From: Sphaerotilus hippei
GTDB lineage: Bacteria > Pseudomonadota > Gammaproteobacteria > Burkholderiales > Burkholderiaceae_C
NCBI RefSeq assembly: GCF_003201595.1
Contig: NZ_QJJS01000009.1
Location: forward strand, 86,438 to 150,437
Length of the DNA: 64,000 bases
Direction: 5' to 3'
Shown: in pieces, positions 39,701 through 49,004 of the stretch
Layout of the letters: each line of letters starts with the position of its first letter
Numbering within the stretch: position 1 is the first letter of the stretch
Made by a program: the position numbers and the translations under genes
Notes under the pieces: model-generated
Databases searched by the model: none
What the model was told of the DNA's origin: nothing
What the model saw: the letters and a program-made list of their open reading frames with translations, nothing else

Positions 39701-40780
39701 TCAGAGCGCCGACAGGTCCCAGCGCGGCCGCACATCGAAGGCATAGTGGCGCTCGGCGACCGCCTGGCCACTCTGCAGGCGCATCGCGCCGGCCAGCGCG
39801 ATCATCGCGCCGTTGTCGGTGCACAGATGCAGCTCGGGGTAATGCACCCGCACGCCGCGGCGGCGGCAGGCCTCGTCGAGCTGCTCGCGCAGGCGGCGAT
39901 TCGCGCCGACCCCGCCGGCCACCACCAGGCGCTTCAGGCCGGTGCGCCGCAGCGCCGACAGCGACTTGTTCAGCAGCACGTCGACGATGGCCGCCTGGGT
40001 CGAGGCCGCCAGGTCGGCGCGCGGCCGTGCCATGCCATCGGCGGCGATCGGCTGGCCATGCTCGGCCTCGAGGCGCTGCATGCGGGTCCAGACCGCCGTC
40101 TTCAGGCCGGCGAAGGAGAAGTCGAGGTTGTCGGTCTTCATCAGCGGGCGCGGCAGCGCATGGGCCGCCGGATCCCCCTGCTCGGCCAGCCGAGACAGCG
40201 CCGGGCCGCCGGGATAACCGAGGCCCAGCATCTTGGCCGTCTTGTCGAAGGCCTCGCCGGCGGCATCGTCGATGGTCTCGCCCAGCAGCTCGTAGCGGCC
40301 CACGCCATCCACGCGCATCAGCTGGGTGTGCCCGCCCGAGACCAGCAGGGCCACGAAGGGAAACTCGGGCGGATCGGCCGACAGGAACGGCGACAGCAGG
40401 TGGCCCTCGAGGTGGTGGACCCCGAGCACCGGGCGGTCCAGCGCCAGCCCGAGCGCACAACCCATGCCGGCCCCCACCAGCAGCGCGCCGGCCAGGCCCG
40501 GGCCGCGGGTGTAGGCCACCACGTCGATCGCCTCCAGCCCCAGGCCGCTGGCGGCCAGCGTCTCGCGCAGCAGCGGCACGACCCGGCGGATGTGGTCACG
40601 CGAGGCCAGTTCGGGCACCACGCCGCCATAGGCCTGGTGCATCTCGATCTGGCTGTGCAGCGCGTGGGCCAGCAGGCGGGGCACGCCCTGCGGCTCGCCG
40701 GCCGGCGCGCACTCGACCAGCGCGATGCCGGTCTCGTCGCACGACGACTCGATGCCGAGCACCCGCAGCGGCGCGCTCAT
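39701..40780 (-). CDS. tsaD: tRNA N6-adenosine threonylcarbamoyltransferase
   Basis: 359-residue TsaD (formerly Gcp), which transfers the threonylcarbamoyl group to A37 of ANN-decoding tRNAs with TsaB and TsaE. The ASKHA fold motifs are clear: [14 protein letters not shown], the metal-binding [10 protein letters not shown] (His-x3-His), [33 protein letters not shown] and [12 protein letters not shown]. Start at the ATG at 40780, overlapping the lgt stop by 4 bases (ATGA). The open frame upstream is inside lgt. Confidence 0.97.
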   Translation of the reverse strand: MSAPLRVLGIESSCDETGIALVECAPAGEPQGVPRLLAHALHSQIEMHQAYGGVVPELASRDHIRRVVPLLRETLAASGLGLEAIDVVAYTRGPGLAGALLVGAGMGCALGLALDRPVLGVHHLEGHLLSPFLSADPPEFPFVALLVSGGHTQLMRVDGVGRYELLGETIDDAAGEAFDKTAKMLGLGYPGGPALSRLAEQGDPAAHALPRPLMKTDNLDFSFAGLKTAVWTRMQRLEAEHGQPIAADGMARPRADLAASTQAAIVDVLLNKSLSALRRTGLKRLVVAGGVGANRRLREQLDEACRRRGVRVHYPELHLCTDNGAMIALAGAMRLQSGQAVAERHYAFDVRPRWDLSAL

Positions 40781-41601
40781 GCCGCGCGACGCCCGGCCGA
40801 CGCCCAGATGAGCGCCCCGGCGGCGATCATCGGCACGCACAGCCACTGGCCCATGCTGAGGTTGAAGGTCAGCAGGCCGAGGAAGCTGTCGGGCTCGCGG
40901 AAGTACTCGGCGATGAAGCGGAAGGCACCATAACCGATCATGAACAGACCGGAGACCCGCCCCCACACCACCGCACCATCGGCCCGGTGGTGGGCGCCGC
41001 GGCTGCGCCCGTAGCACCACAGGATGACGAACAGGCTCAGGCCCTCGAGCAGGAACTGGTAGACCTGCGACGGGTGGCGCGGCAGGTCGCTGCCGGACTG
41101 CGGGAACACCATCGCCCACGGCAGCGAGGCGTCGGCCGCCCGCCCCCAGAGCTCGCCGTTGATGAAGTTGCCCACCCGCCCCATCGCCAGGCCGGTCGGC
41201 ACGCACGGCGCGATCAGGTCGGTGACCTCGAAGAAGCGCCGGCCGCGCAGATGGGCGAACAGCGCCATCGCCACCAGCACGCCCAGCAGGCCGCCGTGGA
41301 AGGCCATGCCCCCCTTCCAGACCGCCAGCACCTCCAGCGGGTTCTGCAGGTAGTGCATCGGCTTGTAGAACAGCACGTAACCGAGCCGCCCACCGAGGAT
41401 CACCCCGACCACGCCGAAGAACAGCAGGTCCTCGACGTCACGCGGCTGCCAGCCACCGGCGACGAACGGCGCCTGGCGGATGCGCCGGGTCGCCAGGAAA
41501 TGGAACAGCCCGAAGGCGGCCAGATAGGTCAGGCCATACCAGTGGACCTGGAGGATGCCCAGGTCCAGCGCGATCGGGTTCAACTGAGGATGCACGAGCA
41601 T
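40777..41601 (-). CDS. lgt: Phosphatidylglycerol-prolipoprotein diacylglyceryl transferase
   Basis: 274-residue inner-membrane enzyme that attaches diacylglycerol to the lipobox Cys of prolipoproteins. The family signature [14 protein letters not shown] is intact, preceded by [18 protein letters not shown] (the essential His region) and followed by [13 protein letters not shown]. Seven helices are expected. The ATG at 41601 ([15 protein letters not shown]) is preferred; the extra upstream frame has no membrane character. Its translation is coupled to tsaD through the ATGA overlap. Confidence 0.97.
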   Translation of the reverse strand: MLVHPQLNPIALDLGILQVHWYGLTYLAAFGLFHFLATRRIRQAPFVAGGWQPRDVEDLLFFGVVGVILGGRLGYVLFYKPMHYLQNPLEVLAVWKGGMAFHGGLLGVLVAMALFAHLRGRRFFEVTDLIAPCVPTGLAMGRVGNFINGELWGRAADASLPWAMVFPQSGSDLPRHPSQVYQFLLEGLSLFVILWCYGRSRGAHHRADGAVVWGRVSGLFMIGYGAFRFIAEYFREPDSFLGLLTFNLSMGQWLCVPMIAAGALIWASAGRRAA

Positions 41602-41764
41602 CGGCCAACACTCCAAGAAGTCAGGATCGGCCGGGAGGGGTCCGGCCGGGGGCGATTGTCGCCGCTGCGCCCGGACCTGCACGACCCGGGTGCCTGCGCG
41701 CCCAGGCGCGGACACACGGCCCGCCTCGCCGGAGGCGGGCAGCACCTGGCGGCGGCGGCCGGGA

Positions 41765-42034
41765 TCAGCGCGACGACCGCTTCACGCGCCGCTCGTCGGT
41801 GGCTCGCTGGCCGAGCCCCATCGCGTCCATCGCCCGCTGGCGCCGGGCCTTGCGGCGCTGCACGAAGCGGTCCTCCTGCAGGCGGCGGGTGCGCCCGCTC
41901 ATGTCGGACCACTGCCACCACAGCAGCGCCCCGCCGAACGGGGCCACCAGCATCCACCAGGGCCAGCTGGCCACCGGCTCGATGCCCAGCAGGTTCAGCA
42001 GCAGCAGAGCCATCCCGATCACGATCAGTGCCAT
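41765..42034 (-). CDS. Small Trp-rich protein
   Basis: 89-residue protein matching, from memory, the betaproteobacterial 'small Trp-rich protein' family (TIGR04438). Two hydrophobic stretches ([34 protein letters not shown]) contain six Trp within about 22 residues; the rest is a strongly basic helix ([18 protein letters not shown]). The start ATG at 42034 has AGGA about 7 bases upstream. Function unknown. It is divergent from the cytochrome c gene. Confidence 0.8.
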   Translation of the reverse strand: MALIVIGMALLLLNLLGIEPVASWPWWMLVAPFGGALLWWQWSDMSGRTRRLQEDRFVQRRKARRQRAMDAMGLGQRATDERRVKRSSR

Positions 42035-42137
42035 GTGTCGTTCCTGTAGTGTTGTATCCAGACAGCGATCCGCAGCATAACGGCACAAGTGCACCGGCGC
42101 ACGGGTCTCCATCAAGGCACCGGTCAACCCGGCTCCC

Positions 42138-42143
42138 TACAAT
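42138..42143 (+). promoter_or_regulatory. Possible -10 box of the cytochrome c gene
   Basis: TACAAT lies 83 bases upstream of the cytochrome c ATG, in a GC-rich context. No convincing -35 hexamer is found at 16-18 bases, so the promoter, if real, may need an activator. Confidence 0.35.
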
Positions 42144-42170
42144 TTCGTTCGAAGTCTCACCGTCCACGCC

Positions 42171-42198
42171 CATGTCCATGTCCATGTCCATGTCCATG
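42171..42198 (+). repeat. Hexanucleotide tandem repeat (CATGTC)4 plus CATG
   Basis: Four exact CATGTC units and a partial fifth, 27 bases before the cytochrome c ATG and inside its probable 5' leader. Read in the gene's frame the repeats give alternating Met-Ser codons and could offer alternative starts; the conserved signal peptide and GAAAGGAAACC at 42215-42225 argue for the downstream ATG. It may change length by slippage in steps that keep the frame. Confidence 0.85.
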
Positions 42199-42225
42199 GG
42201 CCTCCACCCGCCCCGAAAGGAAACC

Positions 42226-42534
42226 ATGAAGTCGATCATCGCCCTGACCGCCGCCGCCGCTGCCCTGCTGGGTGCCAGCCCGGCCTTCGCCAACCTCGAA
42301 CTGGCGCAGAAGAAGGCCTGCATGGCCTGCCACGCCGTGGACAAGAAGCTGGTCGGCCCGGCCTACAAGGAAGTCGCCGCCAAGTACAAGGGCCAGAAGG
42401 ACGCCGTGGCCAAGCTGAGCGAGAAGGTCATCAAGGGCGGCGCCGGCGTGTGGGGCCCCGTGCCGATGCCCGCCAACGCGATCACCCCCGACGAAGCCAA
42501 GACCCTGGTCACCTGGGTGCTGAGCCAGAAGTGA
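42226..42534 (+). CDS. Periplasmic c-type cytochrome (c551/c552 class)
   Basis: 102-residue precursor. A Sec signal peptide (MKSIIALTAAAAALLGASPAFA) precedes a mature protein of about 80 residues with one heme site, CMACH, and the distal Met ligand in PVPMPANAIT. The sequence GPAYKEVAAKYKGQ and the C-terminal LVTWVLSQK are typical of the small class I cytochromes c551/c552 that carry electrons to terminal oxidases or nitrite reductase. Its exact partner cannot be read from context. It is followed by a bidirectional terminator. Confidence 0.93.
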   Translation: MKSIIALTAAAAALLGASPAFANLELAQKKACMACHAVDKKLVGPAYKEVAAKYKGQKDAVAKLSEKVIKGGAGVWGPVPMPANAITPDEAKTLVTWVLSQK

Positions 42535-42567
42535 TCCCGAGCGCGCCGCGCCGGCGCGCACGACACG

Positions 42568-42595
42568 AAAAAAAGCCTCGCGACGCGAGGCTTTT
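42568..42595. terminator. Bidirectional Rho-independent terminator (cytochrome c and acs)
   Basis: AAAAGCCTCGCG (42571-42582) and CGCGAGGCTTTT (42584-42595) are perfect reverse complements; the centre opens to a small loop. On the + strand the stem ends in TTTT; on the minus strand it is followed by seven T (42574-42568). It lies between the convergent cytochrome c (+) and acs (-) genes. Confidence 0.88.
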
Positions 42596-42631
42596 CGCTT
42601 GCTGGCCAGGCCCGAAGGCCCGGCCAGGTGA

Positions 42632-44614
42632 TCAGTAGGCCTGACCCAGCTGGTCCAGGATGGCCGGGTTCTCCAGCGTCGAGGTGTCCTGCGTGATGGC
42701 CTCGCCCTTGGCGATCGAGCGCAGCAGGCGGCGCATGATCTTGCCCGAGCGGGTCTTGGGCAGGTTCTCGCCGAAGCGGATGTCCTTGGGCTTGGCGATC
42801 GGGCCGATCTCCTTGCCGACATGGTCACGCAGCTGCTTGGCGATCGCCTTGGCCTCGTCGCCGAAGGGCAGCGGACGCTTGAGCACGACGAAGGCACAGA
42901 CGGCCTCGCCGGTCGTGTCGTCCGGGCGGCCCACCACGGCGGCCTCGGCCACCAGCTCGGTGCAGCTGACCAGCGCGGACTCGATCTCCATCGTGCCCAT
43001 GCGGTGGCCCGACACGTTCAGCACGTCGTCGATGCGGCCGGTGATGGTGAAGTAGCCGGTCTTCTCGTCGCGGATCGCCCCGTCGCCGGCGAGGTAGTAC
43101 TTGCCCTTGAAGTCCTCGGGGTAGTAGGACTTCTTGAAGCGCTCCGGATCACCCCAGATGGTGCGGATCATCGACGGCCAGGGGCGCTTGACGACCAGGA
43201 TGCCGCCCTGCCCGTTCGGCACGTCCTTGCCGGTCTCGTCGACGATCGCGGCCTGGATGCCCGGGAAGGGCAGCGTGCACGAGCCCGGCACCATCGGCGT
43301 GGCGCCCGGCAGCGGCGTGATCATGTGGCCGCCGGTCTCGGTCTGCCAGAAGGTGTCGACGATCGGGCAGCGGCTGCCACCGACGTTCCTGTAGTACCAC
43401 TCCCAGGCGGCCGGGTTGATCGGCTCGCCCACCGAGCCCAGCAGGCGCAGGCTCGACAGGTCGTAGCTCTTCGGGTGCACCGCGTCGTTGGCCTCGGCGG
43501 CCTTGATCAGCGAGCGGATGGCGGTCGGCGCGGTGTAGAAGATCGAGACCTTGTGGTCCTGGATCATCTTCCAGAAGCGGCCGGCGTCCGGGTAGGTCGG
43601 CACGCCTTCGAAGACGATCTCGGTACCGCCCAGCGCGAGCGGGCCGTAGGTGATGTAGGTGTGGCCGGTGACCCAGCCGATGTCGGCGGTGCACCAGAAG
43701 ACGTCGTCGGCCTTCAGGTCGAAGGTCCACTGGGTGGTCAGCGCCGCGTGCAGCAGGTAGCCGCCGGTGGAGTGCTGCACGCCCTTGGGCTTGCCGGTCG
43801 AGCCGGAGGTGTAGAGCAGGAACAGCGGGTGCTCGGCACCGACCCATTCCGGCTCGCAGGTCGTGGGCTGGCCGGCCACCAGGTCGTCCATCCAGACGTC
43901 ACGGCCGGCCGTCATCGCGACTTCGGAGCCCGAGCGCTTGACCACCAGCACGTTCCTGACCGCATCGCAGCCACCCAGCGCCAGCGCCTCGTCGACGATG
44001 GACTTCAGCGGCAGCTTCTTGCCGCCGCGCACCTGGTGGTCGGCGGTGATGATGGCCACCGCACCGGTGTCCTCGACGCGGTCGCGCACGCTCTGGGCCG
44101 AGAAGCCGCCGAACACCACCGAGTGGGTCGCGCCGATGCGCGCGCAGGCCTGCATCGCGGCCACGCCGTCGATCGACATCGAGATGTAGATGACGACGCG
44201 ATCGCCCTTCTGCACACCCAGCGAGCGCAGGCCGTTGGCGATCTGGCAGGTCTTGGCCAGCAGTTCGCTGTAGCTGATCTTGGTGACCTCGCCGCCGTCG
44301 GCCTCGAAGATGATCGCGGTCTTGTCGCCCAGGCCGCGCTCGACGTTGCGGTCCAGGCAGTTGTAGGAGGCGTTCAGCGTGCCGTCGGCGAACCACTTGA
44401 AGAACGGCGCGTTCGACTCGTCGAGCACCTGGGTGAACGGCGTCTTCCAGGTCAGCAGTTCACGAGCCTGGTCCGCCCAGAAACCCTCGTAGTCGGATTC
44501 GGCGCGTGCGCACAGGGCCTCGTAGGCGGCCATGCCGGACACGTGGGCCGCGGCCACGACGGCGTCCGAGGGGTAATAGAACGGGATTGCCGTATCGGTA
44601 TTGGCTTGGCTCAT
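42632..44614 (-). CDS. acs: Acetyl-coenzyme A synthetase
   Basis: 660-residue AMP-forming acetyl-CoA synthetase (acetate + CoA + ATP to acetyl-CoA + AMP + PPi). Adenylate-forming motifs: [39 protein letters not shown] (acetate pocket region), [21 protein letters not shown] and the C-terminal [13 protein letters not shown] whose Lys is the usual acetylation control site. The ATG at 44614 ([12 protein letters not shown]) has GGAG 6 bases upstream; another ATG lies four codons earlier. It is divergent from the UPF0114 gene and ends at a shared terminator. Confidence 0.97.
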   Translation of the reverse strand: MSQANTDTAIPFYYPSDAVVAAAHVSGMAAYEALCARAESDYEGFWADQARELLTWKTPFTQVLDESNAPFFKWFADGTLNASYNCLDRNVERGLGDKTAIIFEADGGEVTKISYSELLAKTCQIANGLRSLGVQKGDRVVIYISMSIDGVAAMQACARIGATHSVVFGGFSAQSVRDRVEDTGAVAIITADHQVRGGKKLPLKSIVDEALALGGCDAVRNVLVVKRSGSEVAMTAGRDVWMDDLVAGQPTTCEPEWVGAEHPLFLLYTSGSTGKPKGVQHSTGGYLLHAALTTQWTFDLKADDVFWCTADIGWVTGHTYITYGPLALGGTEIVFEGVPTYPDAGRFWKMIQDHKVSIFYTAPTAIRSLIKAAEANDAVHPKSYDLSSLRLLGSVGEPINPAAWEWYYRNVGGSRCPIVDTFWQTETGGHMITPLPGATPMVPGSCTLPFPGIQAAIVDETGKDVPNGQGGILVVKRPWPSMIRTIWGDPERFKKSYYPEDFKGKYYLAGDGAIRDEKTGYFTITGRIDDVLNVSGHRMGTMEIESALVSCTELVAEAAVVGRPDDTTGEAVCAFVVLKRPLPFGDEAKAIAKQLRDHVGKEIGPIAKPKDIRFGENLPKTRSGKIMRRLLRSIAKGEAITQDTSTLENPAILDQLGQAY

Positions 44615-44754
44615 GCTTGTCTCCATCGGTCGAAATCTGATACGAGCACCTTAGGGAGGGGCTCTTACGAAGTGCTTACTCCGCAAATTGCGTTCCCGCA
44701 CCACGAGCACCTCGATTGCCGGGCCCGTGTTTCATCGTGACACGAACACCCCCC

Positions 44755-44760
44755 TAGAAT
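44755..44760 (+). promoter_or_regulatory. Possible -10 box for the UPF0114 gene
   Basis: TAGAAT sits 16 bases before the ATG at 44777, which would make a very short leader, consistent with no visible Shine-Dalgarno. A -35 box is not clear. The 162-base divergent gap also holds the acs promoter, which I could not place. Confidence 0.35.
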
Positions 44761-44776
44761 TCCCTCAATTTCCCTG

Positions 44777-45394
44777 ATGCCTTCTCACATGCAAGCTGAC
44801 CAAACTCCTCGACCCACCAAGCTGGCGCCGCTGCCTTCCCTGATCTTTGCGAGCCGCTGGCTGCAGTTGCCGCTTTATATCGGCCTGATCCTGGCACAAG
44901 CGGTCTACGTCTTCCATTTCTGGGTCGAGCTCGTGCACCTGATCGAGGCGGCTTTCGGCAATCAGGCCGCCCTCGCCAAGCTGGTGAGCAGCATCGGTTA
45001 CAGCGGCCAGGCCCCTGTCACGTCTTTGAACGAGACGATCATCATGCTGGTGGTGCTTGCCCTGATTGACGTGGTGATGATCTCCAATCTGCTGATCATG
45101 GTCATCGTCGGGGGGTATGAAACCTTCGTCTCGAGGCTGCGGCTCGAGGGCCATCCGGACCAGCCGGAATGGCTCAACCACGTCAATGCCTCGGTGCTGA
45201 AGGTCAAACTCGGCACCGCCATCATCGGCATCAGCTCGATCCACCTGCTCAAGACCTTCATCAACGCCGACAACTACAGCGAGAAGGTGCTGATCTCGCA
45301 GACCGTGATCCACATGGCCTTCCTGCTGTCGGCGCTGGCGATCGCCTACACCGACCGGCTGATGCAGCCGGTCGGCGGCTCGGCGGACCACTGA
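44777..45394 (+). CDS. UPF0114 (YqhA-like) inner-membrane protein
   Basis: 205 residues with four membrane helices: [71 protein letters not shown] and [20 protein letters not shown]. The sequence [20 protein letters not shown] is the diagnostic UPF0114 block. Function unknown. ATGs at 44777 and 44789 are both possible; neither has a good ribosome site. It runs tail to tail with the penicillin-binding protein gene. Confidence 0.88.
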   Translation: MPSHMQADQTPRPTKLAPLPSLIFASRWLQLPLYIGLILAQAVYVFHFWVELVHLIEAAFGNQAALAKLVSSIGYSGQAPVTSLNETIIMLVVLALIDVVMISNLLIMVIVGGYETFVSRLRLEGHPDQPEWLNHVNASVLKVKLGTAIIGISSIHLLKTFINADNYSEKVLISQTVIHMAFLLSALAIAYTDRLMQPVGGSADH

Positions 45395-45409
45395 GGTCCG
45401 GGCGGCGGC

Positions 45410-48400
45410 TCAGCGGGCTGCCTCGGCCTGCGCCGCCGTCGGCGCGCCGACCCCGCAGCCTTCGGTGGGCGACGCGGCCACCGACGGCTTCAGGAAGGGC
45501 GCCATCGTCTTCAGGATCTGCACCGGCAAGGCGCTGGTGAAGCTGTACTTGTCGGCCTCCGGCCCGAGCACGAACGCCGTCAGCGTGCCGAAATGGCGCT
45601 CGCCGATGTAGAAGACGAAGGTCGCGGTGCGGCTGGTGGAGCGCGACGAGATCAGCCCGCCGCCACGCGTGTAGGTGTTGAGGCGGTTGTCGCCGGTCCC
45701 GGTCTTGCCGCCGACCATCAGCGGCTCCAGGCCCGGCTCGTCGAAGCTGCCCTTCAGGCGCCGGGCCGTGCCCTCGTTGACCACCAGGCCCAGGGCACGC
45801 CGCAGCGTGCCGGCCACCTCGGGCACCATCACCCGCTCGGGCTCGCCCGTGCGGCGCCCCAGCACCACCTCGTAGGGGCTGCCAGCGGCGAACATCAGGC
45901 CGTTGACGTGCACCGTCGGCAGCCGCAGTCCGCCGTTGACGATGATGCCCATCAGCTCGGCCAGCGCGGCCGGGCGGTCGCCGGAGCTGCCGATCGAGGT
46001 CGCGTACGACGGCACCAGCGTGTCGAAGGGATAACCCAGGCGGGCCCAGGCCCGGTGGATCTTGGCGAACGCCTCGATCTCCAGCAGCTGCAGGATGCGG
46101 CTGTTCTGCCCGGCCCGGGCCCGGCTGCGGAACAGCCAGCTGTAGGAGGCCTCGCGCTCGGCCGCACCGTCGCGCAGCACGTCGGCCATCGTCGCCTGCG
46201 GATGCTCGACCAGGTAGGCGGCCACCCACAGCTCCAGCGGATGCAGGCGGGCCAGGTAACCCCGGTCGGCCAGCGAGTACTTGCCCGGAGCATGGCGCTG
46301 GTAGAGCGTCAGCAGCTCTTCCTCGTCGAGCGACTGGCGGGGCTGGTGGGTGCGCAGGTAGGCGGAGAAGGCCTCGAAGGACGCACCGGGCAGCACCGAG
46401 CGGTGGATCACCGCCAGCCGCGACGCCGTCGGCGTCACGCTCGCGGCCATCTGCGCCAGCATCTCCGTGGGGCCCTTGCCGTGGTGCCGACGGTAGAAGT
46501 TGCGCATGAACTGGCTGCCCTCCTTGTCGGCGAAACGCCGCAGCAGCACCGTGCGCTCGGGATGGTTCTCGTCGGACAGGATCTGCGCGGTCGGCCCCGA
46601 CGCCTGGTAGAGGTGGTGGTAGACGATGTCGCGCATCAGGCGGATGAACACCAGGTTCACCGAGTCCCGCAGCGCCACGCTCAGCGTGGGCATGCGCGCG
46701 TTGTCGTCGCGGTTGAAGTTGTCGAAGGTGTGCGCGCCCCCGCCGGTGAAGAAGGTCTCGCCGGGGCTGGCGGAATACTTGCGCTCCATGGCCGCATCGA
46801 GCATCGCCTGCAGCGATCGGTTCGGCGCGCTGCGCAGGTGCTCGATCGCCCACTGCGTCAGCCGGTCCTTCGGCCCGACCTCCACCTCGGCCAGCGCGGC
46901 CGGCGCCAGCCCGCCGTACTGGCGATGCAGCGAGGCGATGATCTCCAGGTAGGTCGTCAGCGTGCGCAGCTTGGCGGTCGAGCCCAGCTCGAGCTTGGCC
47001 CCGCCGTTGATGTCGAAGGGCTGGGCGAGGTTGTCGGTCTGGACGCGGACCAGGTTCATGCCCTGGGACCGCTCGTAGAGCGTGAAGCTGTAGAGCAGCC
47101 GGGCCGGATCGCCCTGCTCGAGCAGCTGGCGGTTCAGCAGGCCGGCCTCGCGGGCGACCTGGGGATCGCTCAGGCTGCCCAGCAGGCGGGTGATGCGCTG
47201 CTGCAGCGTGCCGTCGATGCTGGTCAGCGCACTGACGTCCATGCGGTCCAGGTCGTAGAGCCGCGGCGTGTCGAGCAGCGTGGACAGCTGCACGCGCATC
47301 AGCGTCGCCGCCTTGCGCGCGCTGGCGTCCTCGTCGATGCGGCCCGGGAAGGCCGCACGCACCTCCAGCGGCGCCTGCAGCGCCGCATCCCGCAGGGCCG
47401 GCGCGATCAGGCCCTCATCGGCCATCAGGCGCAGGTAACTGGCCGTCATCTGCATCAGCTGCGGCCGGCCGCCACCGAAGTAATGGGCCGGCCGGCGCTG
47501 CGCGATCATCAGGCTGAGCACCTGCCGCAGCGCCACGCCACGGGCCTGCAGGCCCTCGGGCTGCTCGCCCGGCTCGCGCAGCAGGCGGTTGACGGCATCG
47601 ACATCGGCGCCGTACCAGGCTTCCAGGCCTTCGCTGACGCCCAGCACCTCGCCCCAGCCCTTCTGCGCCCCGAGCGGCAGGCTGTTGAGGTAGTCGAGCA
47701 CGATGCGGTGGCGGGCCTGGGTCGTGTCCTCGCCGTCGCGGTAGGCCCGCACCGAGGCCGACACCATCTGCAGGTACTTGTCGCCCGCCGAGGACGTGCG
47801 GCCCTCGGGCGAGTGGCGGAACTTCTCGATCTGGGTGGCCAGCGTGCTGCCCCCGGCGGCCGGGTGATCGTCGTGGACCAGCTCGACGAACTGGTCGAGC
47901 ACGGCCTTGCCCAACCGGGTCCACTCGATGGCCGGGTTGTGGCGGGGCTCGGCCAGGTCGAGCACCTCGCGGTTCTCGATGAAGCCGAGCGCCTGGGCCA
48001 CGACCAGCGGCACGTCCTCGTGGGACGGGTAGACCCGCCGCGGCACGCGCGACTCGAACAGCGTGTCGCCGCGGCAGTCGCGCACCTGCAGGCCAGCCTG
48101 GGCACGCTCCGGATACGGCGCGAAAAAACCGCGCTCCAGATAACGCTGCAGGGCCGGCGACTGCTGGGCCTGCGACAGCACCGCATAGCCCCGCTCGGAC
48201 AGGCGGGTCGTGAATTCGGGCAGGCGGTGGTGTCCCCGCCGCTCGTCGAAGGGGCCGGCCACCGGGTAGCGGTTGCCCTCGGCGGGCTGCGTGCGCACCT
48301 CCCAGGTCAGGCCCCGGGCCCAGTCGGAGAAAAAACGCGCCTGCAGCGTCGAGGTGCGCATCTCCCAGGTGGCCAGCTCGACCGCACCGGCCACCACCAC

Positions 48401-48562
48401 GGCCGCCCCGCCCCACAGCAGCAGCCGGCGGGGCCAGCGGCTGGGCGGGCGCACGGCCGGCGCGGCATCGGCGGCGGCAGGCGCAAGGGCAGCGGAGACG
48501 GAAGGAGCGAGCGATGGCTCGTCGGGAGCGGAAGGTTTGACCTCGGGTTCACCGTGATCCAT
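45410..48562 (-). CDS. Class A penicillin-binding protein with divergent transglycosylase domain
   Basis: 1050-residue bitopic protein. A Pro/Ala-rich cytoplasmic N-terminus and one helix (LLLWGGAAVVVAGAVEL, about 48-64) lead to a GT51-like region at about 190-330: FIENREVLD in place of the usual ED-xx-F motif, GGSTLATQIEKF in place of GGSTITQQ-x-K, and LDYLNSLPLG. The expected RKxxE motif reads DKYLQ. The transpeptidase domain is intact: STAK near residue 527, SVN in LRDSVNLVFIRL and KTGTG near residue 952. So cross-linking activity is likely and glycan polymerisation uncertain. Several hundred residues between the transpeptidase motifs exceed the usual size. It lies alone, divergent from fumarase. 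Confidence 0.85.
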   Translation of the reverse strand: MDHGEPEVKPSAPDEPSLAPSVSAALAPAAADAAPAVRPPSRWPRRLLLWGGAAVVVAGAVELATWEMRTSTLQARFFSDWARGLTWEVRTQPAEGNRYPVAGPFDERRGHHRLPEFTTRLSERGYAVLSQAQQSPALQRYLERGFFAPYPERAQAGLQVRDCRGDTLFESRVPRRVYPSHEDVPLVVAQALGFIENREVLDLAEPRHNPAIEWTRLGKAVLDQFVELVHDDHPAAGGSTLATQIEKFRHSPEGRTSSAGDKYLQMVSASVRAYRDGEDTTQARHRIVLDYLNSLPLGAQKGWGEVLGVSEGLEAWYGADVDAVNRLLREPGEQPEGLQARGVALRQVLSLMIAQRRPAHYFGGGRPQLMQMTASYLRLMADEGLIAPALRDAALQAPLEVRAAFPGRIDEDASARKAATLMRVQLSTLLDTPRLYDLDRMDVSALTSIDGTLQQRITRLLGSLSDPQVAREAGLLNRQLLEQGDPARLLYSFTLYERSQGMNLVRVQTDNLAQPFDINGGAKLELGSTAKLRTLTTYLEIIASLHRQYGGLAPAALAEVEVGPKDRLTQWAIEHLRSAPNRSLQAMLDAAMERKYSASPGETFFTGGGAHTFDNFNRDDNARMPTLSVALRDSVNLVFIRLMRDIVYHHLYQASGPTAQILSDENHPERTVLLRRFADKEGSQFMRNFYRRHHGKGPTEMLAQMAASVTPTASRLAVIHRSVLPGASFEAFSAYLRTHQPRQSLDEEELLTLYQRHAPGKYSLADRGYLARLHPLELWVAAYLVEHPQATMADVLRDGAAEREASYSWLFRSRARAGQNSRILQLLEIEAFAKIHRAWARLGYPFDTLVPSYATSIGSSGDRPAALAELMGIIVNGGLRLPTVHVNGLMFAAGSPYEVVLGRRTGEPERVMVPEVAGTLRRALGLVVNEGTARRLKGSFDEPGLEPLMVGGKTGTGDNRLNTYTRGGGLISSRSTSRTATFVFYIGERHFGTLTAFVLGPEADKYSFTSALPVQILKTMAPFLKPSVAASPTEGCGVGAPTAAQAEAAR

Positions 48563-49004
48563 AGACAGAGCCAGCCTGGTCTTCTTGATTTTCCCGGCGC
48601 CGGCGGCCGGGTGACACCTGGCGGTCCCCGCCGCACGGTCGGCAGCTTATCTCAATCCCCCCGCAATCCAGGGGGCGGCCTTGCAAGGACGCACGACGCT
48701 TGCGACGCGTTGCACGATCGCAAGCGAGCCGTGCCCCGGCCCGGCCGCGTGCGCGTCGACAGTGGCGCGGCAGCAACGCTGGGCCGGGGCGCCAGGACCC
48801 GCAAAGGGCGGATCCGCCACAGGGACGCGTGGCGAGCGGCCGACCGGGCCGACCTGCCTCGCTACACTGACGCCCAGACCCGACGGCTGGTGTCGCGCCA
48901 TCGATGCCGCACGCCAGCCAGCTGCAAGTCAGCCGGGCCATCATCGCTGCCCTGTCCCCTCCCCGTGGCTGCCCGAGCCGGGCGTGCCGCCGAAAGACCC
49001 CAAC
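48563..49004. other. 442-base non-coding gap between divergent PBP and fumarase genes
   Basis: The frame of the fumarase gene stays open across part of this gap, but the predicted residues are low-complexity and unlike the family, so I treat it as untranslated. It holds an 8-bp inverted repeat at 48698-48725, the 8-bp palindrome CTTGCAAG at 48680-48687 and a possible -10 box TACACT at 48863-48868 pointing to fumarase. No RNA gene is recognised. Confidence 0.6.
48698..48725. promoter_or_regulatory. Operator-like 8-bp inverted repeat
   Basis: GCTTGCGA (48698-48705) and TCGCAAGC (48718-48725) are exact reverse complements 12 bases apart, about 10 bases from the palindrome CTTGCAAG. They lie in the shared divergent region of the PBP and fumarase genes, where a regulator could act on either. 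Confidence 0.45.

Noticed and set aside
41719-41740. GC-rich hairpin GCCCGCCTC/GAGGCGGGC between lgt and the Trp-rich gene, considered as a terminator
   Set aside because: Nine-bp stem but no T-run on either strand, so factor-independent termination is not supported.
42160-42225. Cytochrome c starting in the CATGTC repeat (Met-Ser repeats)
   Set aside because: It would bury the signal peptide behind an unusual leader; the ATG at 42226 has GAAAGGA upstream and a normal signal.
48681-49004. N-terminal extension of fumarase by 108 codons
   Set aside because: Class I fumarases start where MTTIRQADLV begins; the extension is low-complexity and lacks a ribosome site.
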